Shown: in pieces, positions 44,885-54,320 of the stretch | How the letters are laid out: every line of letters begins with the position of its first letter | Position numbering within the stretch: the stretch's first letter is position 1 | Assembly: GCA_001544595.2 (NCBI GenBank) | Contig: FCOH02000016.1 | Coordinates: 1 to 64,000, forward strand | Length of the DNA: 64,000 nt | Reading direction: 5' to 3' | Origin: Caballeronia peredens | GTDB taxonomy: Bacteria > Pseudomonadota > Gammaproteobacteria > Burkholderiales > Burkholderiaceae | Position numbers and translations under genes: made by a program | The notes under the pieces: model-generated | What the model saw: the letters and a program-made list of their open reading frames with translations, nothing else | Database searches by the model: none | What the model was told of the DNA's origin: nothing

Positions 44885-46984
44885 TCAGGCGGCGAGCTTG
44901 GAAATATCCGCGACGCAGTTCATCTGCTGATGCAGCGCGTTGAGCAAGGCGAGGCGGTTGTTACGCAGCCCCGGATCTTCGGCGTTCACCATCACGTCGT
45001 TGAAGAAGGTGTCGACGCTCTCGCGCAACGCGGCGAGCGCGGTGAGCGCTTCCGTGTAGTTGCGCGCGGCGAGCTGGCTCTGCACGCGCGGCGTGACTTG
45101 CTCGATTTGCGCGTACAGATTCTTCTCGGCCGCTTCGATCAGCAGGTCACGGTTCACCGACGACGGCGCGCCCTGTTCCGACTTCTTCAGGATGTTCGAG
45201 ATGCGCTTGTTGGCCGCCGCGAGTGCCGCCGCTTCCGGCAGCGCCGCGAACTCGCGCACGGCGTCGAGGCGCGCGACGATGTCGTCGAGGCGCGTCGGGT
45301 TCAGGCTCAGCACCGCTTCGATATCGTTGGCTTCGAAGCCGCGTTCGCGCAACAGGCCGCGCAGGCGGTCCATGAAGAACGCGTACACCGCTTCGGTCGA
45401 ATCCGCGACTTGCGGCACGTTCGCGAACTGCCGCTGCGCAGCCGCGACGAGTTCGCGCAGGTCGATGGCGAGCTTCTTTTCCAGCAGAATGCGCAGCACG
45501 CCGAGCGCATGGCGGCGCAGCGCGAACGGATCTTTCTCGCCGGTCGGCGCAAGCCCGATGCCCCAGATGCCGACGATCGTCTCCAGTTTGTCCGCGAGCG
45601 CGACCGCGGCGCCGACGCCCGTCGACGGCGTGTCGTCGCCGGAAAAGCGCGGCTGGTAATGCTCCGAGCACGCGAGCGCGACTTCTTCCGGCTCGCCGTC
45701 GTGGCGCGCGTAGTACGTGCCCATCGTGCCTTGCAGTTCGGGGAACTCGCCGACCATGTCGGTCAGCAGGTCCGCCTTCGCGAGACGCGCGGCGCGGCGT
45801 GTGAGCGCGGTATCGACGCCGATCATCGGCGCGATCTCGCCCGCCAGCGCTTCGAGACGCTCGACGCGTTGCAACGCCGAGCCGAGCTTGTTGTGATAGA
45901 CGACGTTCGCGAGCAGCGGCACGCGATCTTCGAGACGCTTCTTCTTGTCCTGCGTGAAGAAGAACTTCGCATCGGCGAGACGCGGGCGCACGACGCGCTC
46001 GTTGCCTTCGACGATCTCGCCCGGCGTCTTCGTGTCGATATTCGAAACGATCAGGAAACGCGAGCGCAGCCGGCCGTTCTGGTCGGTGAGCGCGAAGTAC
46101 TTCTGATTGGTCTGCATCGTGAGGATGAGACACTCCTGCGGCACCTGCAGGAATTCCTCGTCGAAGCGGCATTCGTAGACGACCGGCCATTCGACCAGCG
46201 CGTTCACTTCATCGAGCAGCGCTTCGGGCATCACGACGCGGTCTTCGCCCGCGAGCGCGAGCAACTGCGTGCGGATCGATTCGCGGCGGTCCTCGAAACT
46301 GGCGACGACGTGGCCTTTCGAGCGCAGCGTCTGCGCGTAGTCGTCCGCGTGCGCGATCGCGACGAAGCCTTCCGACATGAAGCGATGACCGACGGTCAAG
46401 TCGCCCGAATCGACGCCGAGCGCGCTCACCGGGACGACGTTGCGGCCATGCATCGCGATCAGGCGCTGCACCGGACGCACGAACTGCACGCTGGTGCCGT
46501 CCGGGCGCTGATAGGTCATGACCTTCGGAATCGGCAGCTTGCCGAGCGTTTCGTCGAGCGCGGCTTGCAGGCCTTCGGCCAGCGTCGCGCCCGGCGCTGC
46601 GTAGCGCAGGAAGAACGCTTCGGCCTTGCCGTCCTGCGCGCGTTCGAGTTCGGCGAGCGGAAAGTCGGGGAAGCCGAGCGCCGCGAGCTTCTTCGCGAGC
46701 GGCGGCGTGGGGTTGCCTTCCTTGTCGAGCGCGACCGTCACCGGCAGCACTTTTTCGCGCACCTGTTTTTCCGGCGCGACTTCGCGCACGTTCTTCACGA
46801 GCACGGCGAGGCGGCGCGGCGTCGCGTATTTTTCGACTTCGGGCGTGCCTTCGATCAGATCGCGCGCGGCCAGGCGCTCCACGATGCCATCGGCGAAAGC
46901 GGTGCCGAGACGCGCGAGCGCTTTCGGCGGCAGTTCTTCGGTCAGCAGCTCGACGAGCAGGGAAGCGGTGTGGGATTGCGTCAT
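44885..46984 (-). CDS. glyS: Glycyl-tRNA synthetase beta subunit
   Basis: Beta subunit (699 residues) of the alpha2beta2 glycyl-tRNA synthetase, carrying tRNA-binding and HD-like regions. The start MTQSHTASLLVELLTEELPPKAL matches the family; codons upstream would be non-homologous. It lies 17 bases after glyQ. Confidence 0.97.
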   Translation of the reverse strand: MTQSHTASLLVELLTEELPPKALARLGTAFADGIVERLAARDLIEGTPEVEKYATPRRLAVLVKNVREVAPEKQVREKVLPVTVALDKEGNPTPPLAKKLAALGFPDFPLAELERAQDGKAEAFFLRYAAPGATLAEGLQAALDETLGKLPIPKVMTYQRPDGTSVQFVRPVQRLIAMHGRNVVPVSALGVDSGDLTVGHRFMSEGFVAIAHADDYAQTLRSKGHVVASFEDRRESIRTQLLALAGEDRVVMPEALLDEVNALVEWPVVYECRFDEEFLQVPQECLILTMQTNQKYFALTDQNGRLRSRFLIVSNIDTKTPGEIVEGNERVVRPRLADAKFFFTQDKKKRLEDRVPLLANVVYHNKLGSALQRVERLEALAGEIAPMIGVDTALTRRAARLAKADLLTDMVGEFPELQGTMGTYYARHDGEPEEVALACSEHYQPRFSGDDTPSTGVGAAVALADKLETIVGIWGIGLAPTGEKDPFALRRHALGVLRILLEKKLAIDLRELVAAAQRQFANVPQVADSTEAVYAFFMDRLRGLLRERGFEANDIEAVLSLNPTRLDDIVARLDAVREFAALPEAAALAAANKRISNILKKSEQGAPSSVNRDLLIEAAEKNLYAQIEQVTPRVQSQLAARNYTEALTALAALRESVDTFFNDVMVNAEDPGLRNNRLALLNALHQQMNCVADISKLAA

Positions 46985-47001
46985 TGTTCTGTCGGGCCTC
47001 G

Positions 47002-48030
47002 TCAAACCTGTTCGTTATTGCGGGGTTCACCCGGCGGCGCGCTTTCCACGCGCAGCGGCGGCGCCCATGCGGGACGCTGTGCTTCCTGCTCGTCGGTGAT
47101 GAGGTCGCGATCGCCCTTGACCGGATTGCCGAGCATCGGGAAGCCGAGTGCTTCGCGCGACTCGTAGTAAGTCTGCGCGACGAGGCGCGACAACGCGCGG
47201 ATGCGGCCGATGTACGCCGCGCGCTCCGTCACGGAAATGGCGCCGCGCGCGTCGAGCAGATTGAACGTGTGGCCGGCCTTCAGCACGAGTTCGTACGCGG
47301 GCAGCGCGAGCTTCGCGTCGATCATCTTCTTCGCTTCTTCTTCGTAGCTCTTGAAGAACGTGAAGAGCAGATCGACGTTCGCGTATTCGAAGTTGTAGGT
47401 GGACTGCTCGACTTCGTTCTGGTGATACACGTCGCCGTAGGTCAACTGGCGCAGCACGCGGCCGTCGGGGCCGTCTTCTTCCCATTCGGTCCAGACGAGG
47501 TCGTACACGTTCTCGACCTTCTGCAGGTACATCGCGAGACGCTCGAGACCATAGGTGATTTCGCCCAGCACCGGCTTGCAGTCGAGACCACCCGCCTGCT
47601 GAAAATAAGTGAACTGCGTCACTTCCATGCCGTTCAGCCACACTTCCCAGCCGAGGCCCCACGCGCCGAGCGTCGGGTTCTCCCAGTCGTCCTCGACGAA
47701 GCGCACGTCGTTCTGCTTCAGGTCGAAGCCGAGCGCTTCGAGCGAGCCGAGGTAGAGATCGAGGATGTCTTCGGGCGCGGGCTTGAGCACCACCTGATAC
47801 TGATAGTAGTGCTGCAGACGGTTCGGATTTTCGCCGTAACGGCCGTCTTTCGGGCGGCGCGACGGTTGAACGTAGGCCGCGCGCCACGGCTCCGGGCCGA
47901 TCGCGCGCAGGAACGTGTGGACGTGCGAGGTGCCTGCGCCGACTTCCATGTCGATCGGCTGGAGCAGTGCGCAGCCCTTTTCGTTCCAGTAGGACTGCAG
48001 CGTCAGAATGATTTGCTGGAAAGTGAGCAT
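47002..48030 (-). CDS. glyQ: Glycyl-tRNA synthetase alpha subunit
   Basis: Class II catalytic subunit. The start MLTFQQIILTLQSYWNEKGC and the motifs MEVGAGTSHVHTFLRAIGPEPW, DDWENPTLGAWGLGWEVWLNGMEVTQFTYFQQ (in parts) and GLERLAMYLQ are clear. The 342-residue product has an unusual proline/arginine-rich C-terminal tail after residue 318. It is first in the glyQ-glyS group. Confidence 0.97.
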   Translation of the reverse strand: MLTFQQIILTLQSYWNEKGCALLQPIDMEVGAGTSHVHTFLRAIGPEPWRAAYVQPSRRPKDGRYGENPNRLQHYYQYQVVLKPAPEDILDLYLGSLEALGFDLKQNDVRFVEDDWENPTLGAWGLGWEVWLNGMEVTQFTYFQQAGGLDCKPVLGEITYGLERLAMYLQKVENVYDLVWTEWEEDGPDGRVLRQLTYGDVYHQNEVEQSTYNFEYANVDLLFTFFKSYEEEAKKMIDAKLALPAYELVLKAGHTFNLLDARGAISVTERAAYIGRIRALSRLVAQTYYESREALGFPMLGNPVKGDRDLITDEQEAQRPAWAPPLRVESAPPGEPRNNEQV

Positions 48031-48105
48031 GATTGCCTTGTGCGGGGCGCGGCCATCGTCGTGACGACGCGACTCCGAGAGTCGGCCAAAGTGCTGAAAC
48101 ATTGA

Positions 48106-48111
48106 ATTTTA
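48106..48111 (-). promoter_or_regulatory. -10-like box for glyQ
   Basis: TAAAAT on the minus strand, 76 bases before the glyQ ATG in the lnt-glyQ gap. -35 weak. No T-box or other leader was seen. Confidence 0.35.
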
Positions 48112-48185
48112 GCCGAATGAACCGTCGATGCGGCTTTTTGGGCCCTGCGTGCCCGCGGGCGCGGGAATGAAGCGGGATCACGCAG

Positions 48186-48213
48186 CGAAGCCGCGCGCTG
48201 CGGCGCGGCTTCG
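48186..48213. terminator. 11-bp perfect hairpin after lnt
   Basis: CGAAGCCGCGC pairs with GCGCGGCTTCG around a 6-base loop, 14 bases past the lnt stop (lnt is on the minus strand). There is no U-tract on that side, so termination is probable but not classical. Confidence 0.5.
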
Positions 48214-48226
48214 TTTCACGCTGCGT

Positions 48227-49915
48227 TCAGCGCGTGCCCGGACGTTTCCGGTTCGGCGCGAACGCGAAGCCGAACGCCAGCAGGATCAGCGAAACGGCGA
48301 TCACCGTCATGTTGCCGCTCGTTACATACGGCGTGCTGCCGGACGTGCCCTGCACGTTCGCTTCGAGCACGCCGGTGGTGAAGGTCGGCAGCTTCGACAC
48401 GACATCGCCGTTGGCCGCGATCACGGCCGTCATGCCGGTGTTGGTCGAACGCAGCATCGGCCGGCCGGTTTCGACCGAGCGCATGCGCGCGATCTGAAGA
48501 TGCTGATCGAGCGCGATCGTGTTGCCGAACCAAGCGAGATTCGTCGAGTTGACGAGGATGCCCGCGGGCGTTTCCTGCTCGCGGATCGTGCGCGCGATCT
48601 CTTCGCCGAAGATGTCCTCGTAACAGATATCGACGGCGACCGGCTGGTTATGCACCAGAAACGCCTTCTGCGCGATCGGGCCGCGCGCGAGGTCGCCGAG
48701 CGGAATGCCCATCATGCGCACGAACCAGTGAAAGCCGAGCGGCACGAATTCGCCGAAGGGCACGAGATGGTGCTTGTCGTAGCGATACACGCCGTTCACG
48801 TGCGGCGTGACGCCGAAGAGACTGTTGGTGTAATCGGTCGCGCGGCCGTCGGGGAGAATCGTGACGCCGATCGCGCCGAACAGAATCGACGAGTTCGTGT
48901 CGTCGGCGAAGCGGCGGACGGCCACGGCGAAGTCCTGCGGAATCTGCACCGACAGCACCGGCAACGCGGTTTCCGGCGTGACGATCAGATCGGCGGGCTT
49001 CTCGGTGATGAGCCGCTTGTAGAGCGCGAGCGATTCATCGACGCCCGACTGCTCGAACTTCATTTCCTGCTTCACGTTGCCCTGGAGCAGACGCACGCTG
49101 AGCGGCGCGTTCGCGGGCGTGGTCCATTGCACGAGCGACAGCAGCATGCCCGCGACGATCAGCGCGAGCGCCGTCGCGGCGGGGATCAGCGCCCGCGCGC
49201 CGCGTTGCGCGCGCCGCCACTGATACAGCGCCTGCACGATCAATGCGACGACGAGCGCCAGCACCCACGCGACGCCATATACGCCGACGATCGAGCCGAA
49301 ACCCTTGAGCGGCCCGTCGACCTGGGCGTAACCGCTCGCGAGCCACGGGAAGCCGGTGAACACGAGGCCGCGCAGCCATTCGCCCAGCGCCCAGGCGCTC
49401 GCGAAGGCGAACGCGCCGTGCCACGTCGGCGCGTGGCGCGGCGAAGCGTCGATGTCGCGTGCGGTGGCGGCGTCTTCATCGCCGAAACGCGCGCGTCCCG
49501 CGACGAGCGACCACACCGCGCTCGACAACGCCGGATAGATCGCAAGATACAGCGAGAACAATGCGACGGCGGCCGCGGCGAGCGGCGCCGCCATGCCGCC
49601 GTAGACGTGCATGCTCACGTACAGCCACCACACGCCGGTCACGAAGTTGCCGAAGCCGAACGCCCAGCCGGTCGCGGCGGCGCTGCGCCAGCCGGAGGTG
49701 CGCGAGAGCCACGCGAAGAACAGCGCGAAGATGACGAGTTCGAGCCATCCGCCGTGCGGCGTCGGCGCGAAGGACAGCGTGTTGGCGGCGCCGAGCACGG
49801 CCGCGACGAGGTAGTGCCAGAAGGGCAACGCGCGCGGCGCTTCGGACGCCTCGGATGCTTCAGGCGCGTCGGATGACTGGCGGCGGGAAAGAATGCGAAA
49901 CGATGAATCGGCCAT
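48227..49915 (-). CDS. lnt: Apolipoprotein N-acyltransferase
   Basis: Adds the third acyl chain to lipoproteins in the inner membrane. The 562-residue protein has about seven transmembrane segments and a periplasmic nitrilase-like domain (about 255-520) with the catalytic Glu in VTPETALP, Lys in YDKHHLVPFGE and Cys in VDICYEDIFGE. It follows corC by 77 bases. Confidence 0.96.
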   Translation of the reverse strand: MADSSFRILSRRQSSDAPEASEASEAPRALPFWHYLVAAVLGAANTLSFAPTPHGGWLELVIFALFFAWLSRTSGWRSAAATGWAFGFGNFVTGVWWLYVSMHVYGGMAAPLAAAAVALFSLYLAIYPALSSAVWSLVAGRARFGDEDAATARDIDASPRHAPTWHGAFAFASAWALGEWLRGLVFTGFPWLASGYAQVDGPLKGFGSIVGVYGVAWVLALVVALIVQALYQWRRAQRGARALIPAATALALIVAGMLLSLVQWTTPANAPLSVRLLQGNVKQEMKFEQSGVDESLALYKRLITEKPADLIVTPETALPVLSVQIPQDFAVAVRRFADDTNSSILFGAIGVTILPDGRATDYTNSLFGVTPHVNGVYRYDKHHLVPFGEFVPLGFHWFVRMMGIPLGDLARGPIAQKAFLVHNQPVAVDICYEDIFGEEIARTIREQETPAGILVNSTNLAWFGNTIALDQHLQIARMRSVETGRPMLRSTNTGMTAVIAANGDVVSKLPTFTTGVLEANVQGTSGSTPYVTSGNMTVIAVSLILLAFGFAFAPNRKRPGTR

Positions 49916-49992
49916 TGATGACGGTCGAAATGGAACGGAAGGCGGGGAAGGAGGATGACGGGCGCCGGCAGCGAACGGCGCCCGCGAGGCGC

Positions 49993-50901
49993 TTAGTCGC
50001 GCAGTTCGTCTTCGTCGTCGCCTGCGTGGTGATGTTGTTGCTGCGCGAGATTCGGCACGCGCCGCACGAGGAGGACGTGGATCTGCCGGGCGTCGCCGCG
50101 CTGGATCTCGAACACGAAGTCGTCGATGCGCACTTTCTCGCCGCGATGCGGCACGCGCCCGAAGCGATGCGTGACGAGGCCGCCGATGGTGTCGACTTCC
50201 TCGTCGGAGAAATCCGCGCCGAATGCTTCGTTGAACTGCTCGATGCCGGTGAGCGCGCGCACGCGATACTTGCCGTCGGGCGTGGCGATGATGTTGCCGG
50301 CTTCCTCGTCGAAGTCGTATTCGTCCTCGATGTCGCCGACGATCTGCTCGAGCACGTCCTCGATGGTGATGAGGCCGGCGACGCCGCCGTATTCGTCGAC
50401 GACGATCGCGATGTGATTGCGATTCACGCGAAAGTCGTGCAGCAGCACGTTGAGGCGCTTCGATTCGGGGATGAAGACGGCGGGGCGCAGCATGCCGCGC
50501 ACGTCGAATTCCTCTTCGGCGTAATAGCGCAGCAAATCTTTCGCGAGCAGCACGCCGATGACGTTGTCGCGATTGCCTTCGTAGACGGGATAGCGCGAGT
50601 GCGCCTTTTCGAGCACGAACGGGATGAATTCGGCGGGCGTTTCCGCAATATTGATGGCGTCCATCTGGGCGCGCGGAACCATGATGTCGCGCGCGCAGAG
50701 ATCGGAGACCTGGAAGACGCCTTCGATCATCGACAGCGAGTCGGCGTCGAGCAGGTTGCGCTCGTGCGCATCCTGAAGCACTTCGAGAAGTTCGTCGCGC
50801 GATTCGGGCTCGTGCGAGATGAAATCGGTCAGGCGTTCGAGAAGCGAGCGCTTTTCCGGCGGTTTGTCGGTATGGCGTCGACTGGGATAGGGTTCGTTCA
50901 T
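49993..50901 (-). CDS. corC: CorC-type CBS-domain protein (magnesium/cobalt efflux, co-inherited with lnt)
   Basis: A 302-residue cytoplasmic protein with paired CBS domains (about 70-195) and a CorC_HlyC transporter-associated domain (about 205-285), lacking the membrane DUF21 part. Linked to Mg/Co efflux and possibly apolipoprotein acylation. It has its own sigma-70-like promoter and a strong hairpin at the start of the transcript. Confidence 0.94.
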   Translation of the reverse strand: MNEPYPSRRHTDKPPEKRSLLERLTDFISHEPESRDELLEVLQDAHERNLLDADSLSMIEGVFQVSDLCARDIMVPRAQMDAINIAETPAEFIPFVLEKAHSRYPVYEGNRDNVIGVLLAKDLLRYYAEEEFDVRGMLRPAVFIPESKRLNVLLHDFRVNRNHIAIVVDEYGGVAGLITIEDVLEQIVGDIEDEYDFDEEAGNIIATPDGKYRVRALTGIEQFNEAFGADFSDEEVDTIGGLVTHRFGRVPHRGEKVRIDDFVFEIQRGDARQIHVLLVRRVPNLAQQQHHHAGDDEDELRD

Positions 50902-50907
50902 AGCGGA

Positions 50908-50929
50908 GCGCCCGGGAGTTCCCGGGCGC
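50908..50929. other. 10-bp perfect GC hairpin upstream of corC
   Basis: GCGCCCGGGA pairs with TCCCGGGCGC. It starts at or near the predicted corC transcription start and ends 7 bases before the ATG region, so it would form at the 5' end of the mRNA. Confidence 0.5.
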
Positions 50930-50958
50930 AGATTAGCGGAAAGTTAAGCATACACCAA
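50930..50958 (-). promoter_or_regulatory. Sigma-70 promoter of corC-lnt
   Basis: TTGGTG (50958-50953), 17-bp spacer, TAATCT (50935-50930), placing the start about 22 bases before the corC ATG. Confidence 0.6.
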
Positions 50959-51034
50959 GGAAAAACGAAGGCCGCATGGCGCGGCGCGCGTGTTCCGATG
51001 GATGGGGGAAGCGTCTGATCACGATGCATGGCGT

Positions 51035-51454
51035 TCACATGAAGGCGCTGACGTCGGTGCCGAAGCGTTCGGCCAATGCCTTCGCGACGCTCTTGCTGAT
51101 CGCACGCCGGCCGGCCAGGATGTCGCTGATCACGGTGGGCGATGCGATGTCGGCGAGATCCTTCTGCTTCAGGTCGTGCGCATCCAGCAAATAGCGCAGC
51201 ACGTCCTTCGGCTCGGCCTTCGGAAGGTCGGGATGATGCGACTCCCATACCTCGATGAGATCCGAAACCACGCCGAACAGATCGGCGAGTGAACCTTCCT
51301 CGCCCTCGACGTGATCGGCCAGTTGGTTGGCGAGCGCGACCATCCTGCGATAGTCCGCGTCGTTGCGGATCGGCTTGAGGAATATCTGGCCCTGCAGAAT
51401 GGACCAGGTCTTCGCGAATTCGGGAACGCCTCCCGGATGGCTGAGAGCTTTCAT
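51035..51454 (-). CDS. higA: HigA-family antitoxin
   Basis: A 139-residue protein with a C-terminal helix-turn-helix (about 95-135: LKQKDLADIASPTVISDILAGRR, in parts) preceded by a helical region with an acidic stretch. It overlaps the toxin gene by ATGA, the usual higBA coupling. It would neutralise HigB and autorepress through the dyad overlapping the -35. Confidence 0.88.
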   Translation of the reverse strand: MKALSHPGGVPEFAKTWSILQGQIFLKPIRNDADYRRMVALANQLADHVEGEEGSLADLFGVVSDLIEVWESHHPDLPKAEPKDVLRYLLDAHDLKQKDLADIASPTVISDILAGRRAISKSVAKALAERFGTDVSAFM

Positions 51455-51750
51455 TTACGTCGGATTGCGTCGGTCCATTGATCGTATTGTTTGTGCGTCA
51501 GCACGTGCCGAACGAACAACATCTGCCGATTGAAGTGGATGGCGGCGACCACGCGAAAATGATTGCCGCCCACGTCGAACACGTAGTAGTGCGGTGAGAC
51601 ATAGTCGACCGTGTTGAAAGTTTTCCTGAGACCCGCCAGGTTGTCTGCATCACACTTACTTGCCAATCTATACCAAGTGAGGAGAGAACTCTTCGCGGCA
51701 GCGTGTTCGTCGATGAATTCTTCGAGCACTTTCTTTGAAATCACCCGCAT
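51451..51750 (-). CDS. higB: HigB-family mRNA-interferase toxin
   Basis: A 99-residue RelE/HigB-type ribosome-dependent endoribonuclease. The core HYYVFDVGGNHFRVVAAIHFNRQMLFVRHVLTHKQYDQW (read in parts) is diagnostic. The start MRVISKKVLEEF was chosen over upstream starts that would read into the operator. Base composition is visibly more AT-rich than the neighbours, suggesting acquisition. Confidence 0.9.
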   Translation of the reverse strand: MRVISKKVLEEFIDEHAAAKSSLLTWYRLASKCDADNLAGLRKTFNTVDYVSPHYYVFDVGGNHFRVVAAIHFNRQMLFVRHVLTHKQYDQWTDAIRRK

Positions 51751-51811
51751 CCTGCATTTCCTTCCCGACAGATCGCGATGCGGTCGTCGCCTGCACCTCG
51801 AACCGAAATCC

Positions 51812-51854
51812 AGTCTATTCGCAAAACGCGAAGTTCGCAATTTGCGAACTTCGC
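51812..51854 (-). promoter_or_regulatory. higBA promoter with operator dyad
   Basis: A perfect 12-bp inverted repeat with 3-base spacer (GCGAAGTTCGCA-ATT-TGCGAACTTCGC, 51828-51854). The -35 TTGCGA (51840-51835) lies inside it, followed by a 17-bp spacer and -10 TAGACT (51817-51812). Binding of the antitoxin at the dyad would block RNA polymerase. Confidence 0.8.
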
Positions 51855-51984
51855 TGGTGCGTCATCTTGTTCCTGAGACCGTACCTTAGCGGGAAAATAT
51901 GCGAGAAGTATGTCCAGCCGCGATCGTTGGCCGAACGGCCGATGCCGCACACAAAAAATCATACGAAAACCGGCGCCGCGCGCC

Positions 51985-52704
51985 TCATTGGCCGCCCTGG
52001 GCCTGACAGCGCCTGAGCAGCGCCTCCAGCGCACGATCCGGCATGCCGCTTTCGCGCAGCGCCTCGACCGTGCGGCTCACATAGTCGAGCGTCGTGCCGT
52101 AGCGCCCGCTCGCGCAGCCGAGCACCGTGCGCACGACCGGATCGGCGAGCTTGCCCGTGTACGACGCCGCCTCGCGGCGCATAACGAACGCGAGCGCCTC
52201 GACGCGCCGTCCGTCGGCGAGCATGCACGGCAGCCACGCGGGCCGGTAGGAGCCCATCGGCATTTCGCGCCGCCACAGCACTTCGAGATGTTCGGTCGCG
52301 TCGGCGCCGGCGAGCCGGAACGCCATGCCGGTGCACGAACCGCCGCGATCGAGCGCCAGCACGAGGCCCGGCTGCTCCGGCGTGCCGCGATTCACGCGCG
52401 ACCACAGATACAGCCCGCGATGATAGCCGTGCACCTTGCCGCGCACGGCTTCGAGCGTCGGCAGTCCCGGGTTCCAGATCAGCGAGCCGTAACCGAACAG
52501 CCACAAATCGGACTTCCGGTCCCAGCCGACGAGCATCGCCTCGCGGGACGCAGCGAGTTCCTCATCGGTCAGAAGCGCCGATTCGCGCAGCGCCGGCGGG
52601 TAGTCCGGGCACGGCGCAGGCGTGGTTTCGGCGTGGGGCGGGGCGGATGGCGTGGGATCGGGCGTCTTGTCGTTCACGGCGCGTTCTGGACATCGGGCCG
52701 GCAT
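51985..52704 (-). CDS. ChaC-type gamma-glutamylcyclotransferase
   Basis: A 239-residue glutathione-specific gamma-glutamylcyclotransferase-like protein, releasing 5-oxoproline from gamma-glutamyl peptides. The YGSLIWNPG motif (about residue 72) and GRYGTTLDYV near the C-terminus are characteristic. The first 40 residues are proline-rich and non-conserved; a later start is possible. Confidence 0.9.
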   Translation of the reverse strand: MPARCPERAVNDKTPDPTPSAPPHAETTPAPCPDYPPALRESALLTDEELAASREAMLVGWDRKSDLWLFGYGSLIWNPGLPTLEAVRGKVHGYHRGLYLWSRVNRGTPEQPGLVLALDRGGSCTGMAFRLAGADATEHLEVLWRREMPMGSYRPAWLPCMLADGRRVEALAFVMRREAASYTGKLADPVVRTVLGCASGRYGTTLDYVSRTVEALRESGMPDRALEALLRRCQAQGGQ

Positions 52705-52714
52705 CGGACCGGTT

Positions 52715-53179
52715 TCAGGTCAAAGGCACGTAGGGATCGGAAAATCCCAGAGACTGCATGATATCCGTCTCGATCGATTCCATCTCTTGCGCCTCGCTTT
52801 CGACTTCATGGTCGTAGCCCTGCGCATGCAGCGTGCCGTGGACGATCAGATGCGCGTAATGCGCGGCGAGCGGCTTGCCCTGTTCGGCGGCCTCGCGCTC
52901 GACGACCGGACAGCACAGAATCAGGTCGCCCGTGACGGGATCCTCCTCCGATTCCGCATAGGCGAAGGTCAGCACGTTGGTCGCGTAGTCTTTTTGCCGA
53001 TACGTCCGGTTGAGCATCCGGCCTTCTTCTTCGTCGACGAAGCGCACGGTCAGCTCGGCGTTTGCGAACAGCGATGCCTTGATCCAGCGCGCAACCGTCG
53101 CGCGCGGCAGGATCGCCTTGTGCGACGGAAACGCTTTCGCGGCGGGGAACTGGAGCGTGAGGGCGAGGCGCGGCGTCAT
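52715..53179 (-). CDS. ybeY: Endoribonuclease YbeY (rRNA maturation factor)
   Basis: Single-strand RNase for 16S 3'-end maturation and ribosome quality control. The 154-residue protein has the zinc triad His114, His118, His124 in HGTLHAQGYDH. The start overlaps the phoH stop (ATGA), showing tight coupling in miaB-phoH-ybeY. Confidence 0.96.
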   Translation of the reverse strand: MTPRLALTLQFPAAKAFPSHKAILPRATVARWIKASLFANAELTVRFVDEEEGRMLNRTYRQKDYATNVLTFAYAESEEDPVTGDLILCCPVVEREAAEQGKPLAAHYAHLIVHGTLHAQGYDHEVESEAQEMESIETDIMQSLGFSDPYVPLT

Positions 53180-54300
53180 TCGGCCTTCGGCGACTGCTGT
53201 GCCTGCTGCGCGGCACGCGCGGCCTCGGCGAGCGCCGCGTCCTTTTGCGACTGGGCGTCGTAAGCCTCGACGATGCGCGCGACGAGCGGATGCCGCACCA
53301 CGTCCGCCGACGTGAAATGCGTGATCGCGATGCCGCGCACTTCCGACAGCACGTGCTGCGCCTCGATCAGCCCGCTCTTGTGGCCGCGCGGCAAATCGAC
53401 CTGCGTGGTGTCGCCGGTGACGACCGCCTTCGAGCCGAAGCCGATGCGCGTGAGGAACATCTTCATCTGCTCGGGCGTGGTGTTCTGCGCCTCGTCGAGA
53501 ATGATGAACGCATGGTTCAGCGTGCGGCCGCGCATGTACGCGAGCGGCGCGATTTCGATCATCTGGCGCTCGAACATCTTCGCGGTCTTGTCGAAGCCGA
53601 GCAGATCGTAGAGCGCGTCGTACAGCGGACGCAGATACGGATCGACCTTTTGCGCGAGATCGCCCGGCAGGAAGCCGAGCCGCTCGCCCGCTTCGACGGC
53701 CGGACGCGTCAGCACGATGCGCTTCACCTGATCGCGCTCGAGCGCGTCGACGGCGCACGCGACCGCGAGATACGTCTTCCCCGTGCCCGCCGGCCCGATG
53801 CCGAACGTCACGTCGTGCGACAGGATCTGCTTCAGATATTCGCGCTGCGCGGGCGTGCGTCCGCGCAGGTCGGCGCGGCGCGTGTACAGCTTCGGGCCGT
53901 GATCTTCGTCGTCGCCGAGATCGATCGTCGCGCTCGGCTCGTCGAACGGATGATCCGGATCGCCGCGAAAACGCGGATCGGCCTCAGCCTCTTCGCCGTT
54001 CGCTTCGCGGGCGTCCTTCGCGCGGCGCGTCGCATGACGTGCTTCGACGAGCGCGAGCTGGATGTCGTCGACGGAAATCGGATCGCGCGCGCGGTTGTAG
54101 AAGTTTTCGAGCGCCGCGAGCGCGACCTTCGCGCCACGGCCGCGAATCGAGATCTTGTGGCCGCGCCTCGACAGCGTGACGTCCAGCGCCTGCTCGATCT
54201 GCCGCAGGTTTTCGTCGAGCGGGCCGCAGAGGTTGGCGAGCCGCGCGTTGTCCTCGCGCGGAGCGGTGAATTCCAGATGCTGCGTGGGAGCGTTCTTCAA
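53176..54300 (-). CDS. phoH: PhoH-family ATPase (PhoL)
   Basis: A 374-residue cytoplasmic ATPase with an N-terminal KH-like region, Walker A GPAGTGKTY and Walker B FIILDEAQNTT. The first usable start is TTG at 54300 (LKNAPTQHLEF); no ATG or GTG exists between the miaB stop and the conserved TAPREDNARL block. AGGA is 13 bases upstream, a loose fit. Confidence 0.92.
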   Translation of the reverse strand: MKNAPTQHLEFTAPREDNARLANLCGPLDENLRQIEQALDVTLSRRGHKISIRGRGAKVALAALENFYNRARDPISVDDIQLALVEARHATRRAKDAREANGEEAEADPRFRGDPDHPFDEPSATIDLGDDEDHGPKLYTRRADLRGRTPAQREYLKQILSHDVTFGIGPAGTGKTYLAVACAVDALERDQVKRIVLTRPAVEAGERLGFLPGDLAQKVDPYLRPLYDALYDLLGFDKTAKMFERQMIEIAPLAYMRGRTLNHAFIILDEAQNTTPEQMKMFLTRIGFGSKAVVTGDTTQVDLPRGHKSGLIEAQHVLSEVRGIAITHFTSADVVRHPLVARIVEAYDAQSQKDAALAEAARAAQQAQQSPKAE

Positions 54301-54320
54301 AGTGAACTTGAGTTCCTGTC

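Noticed and set aside
48031..48226. T-box or amino-acid-responsive leader before glyQ
   Set aside because: No T-box signature or leader peptide; only a -10-like box and an lnt 3' hairpin.
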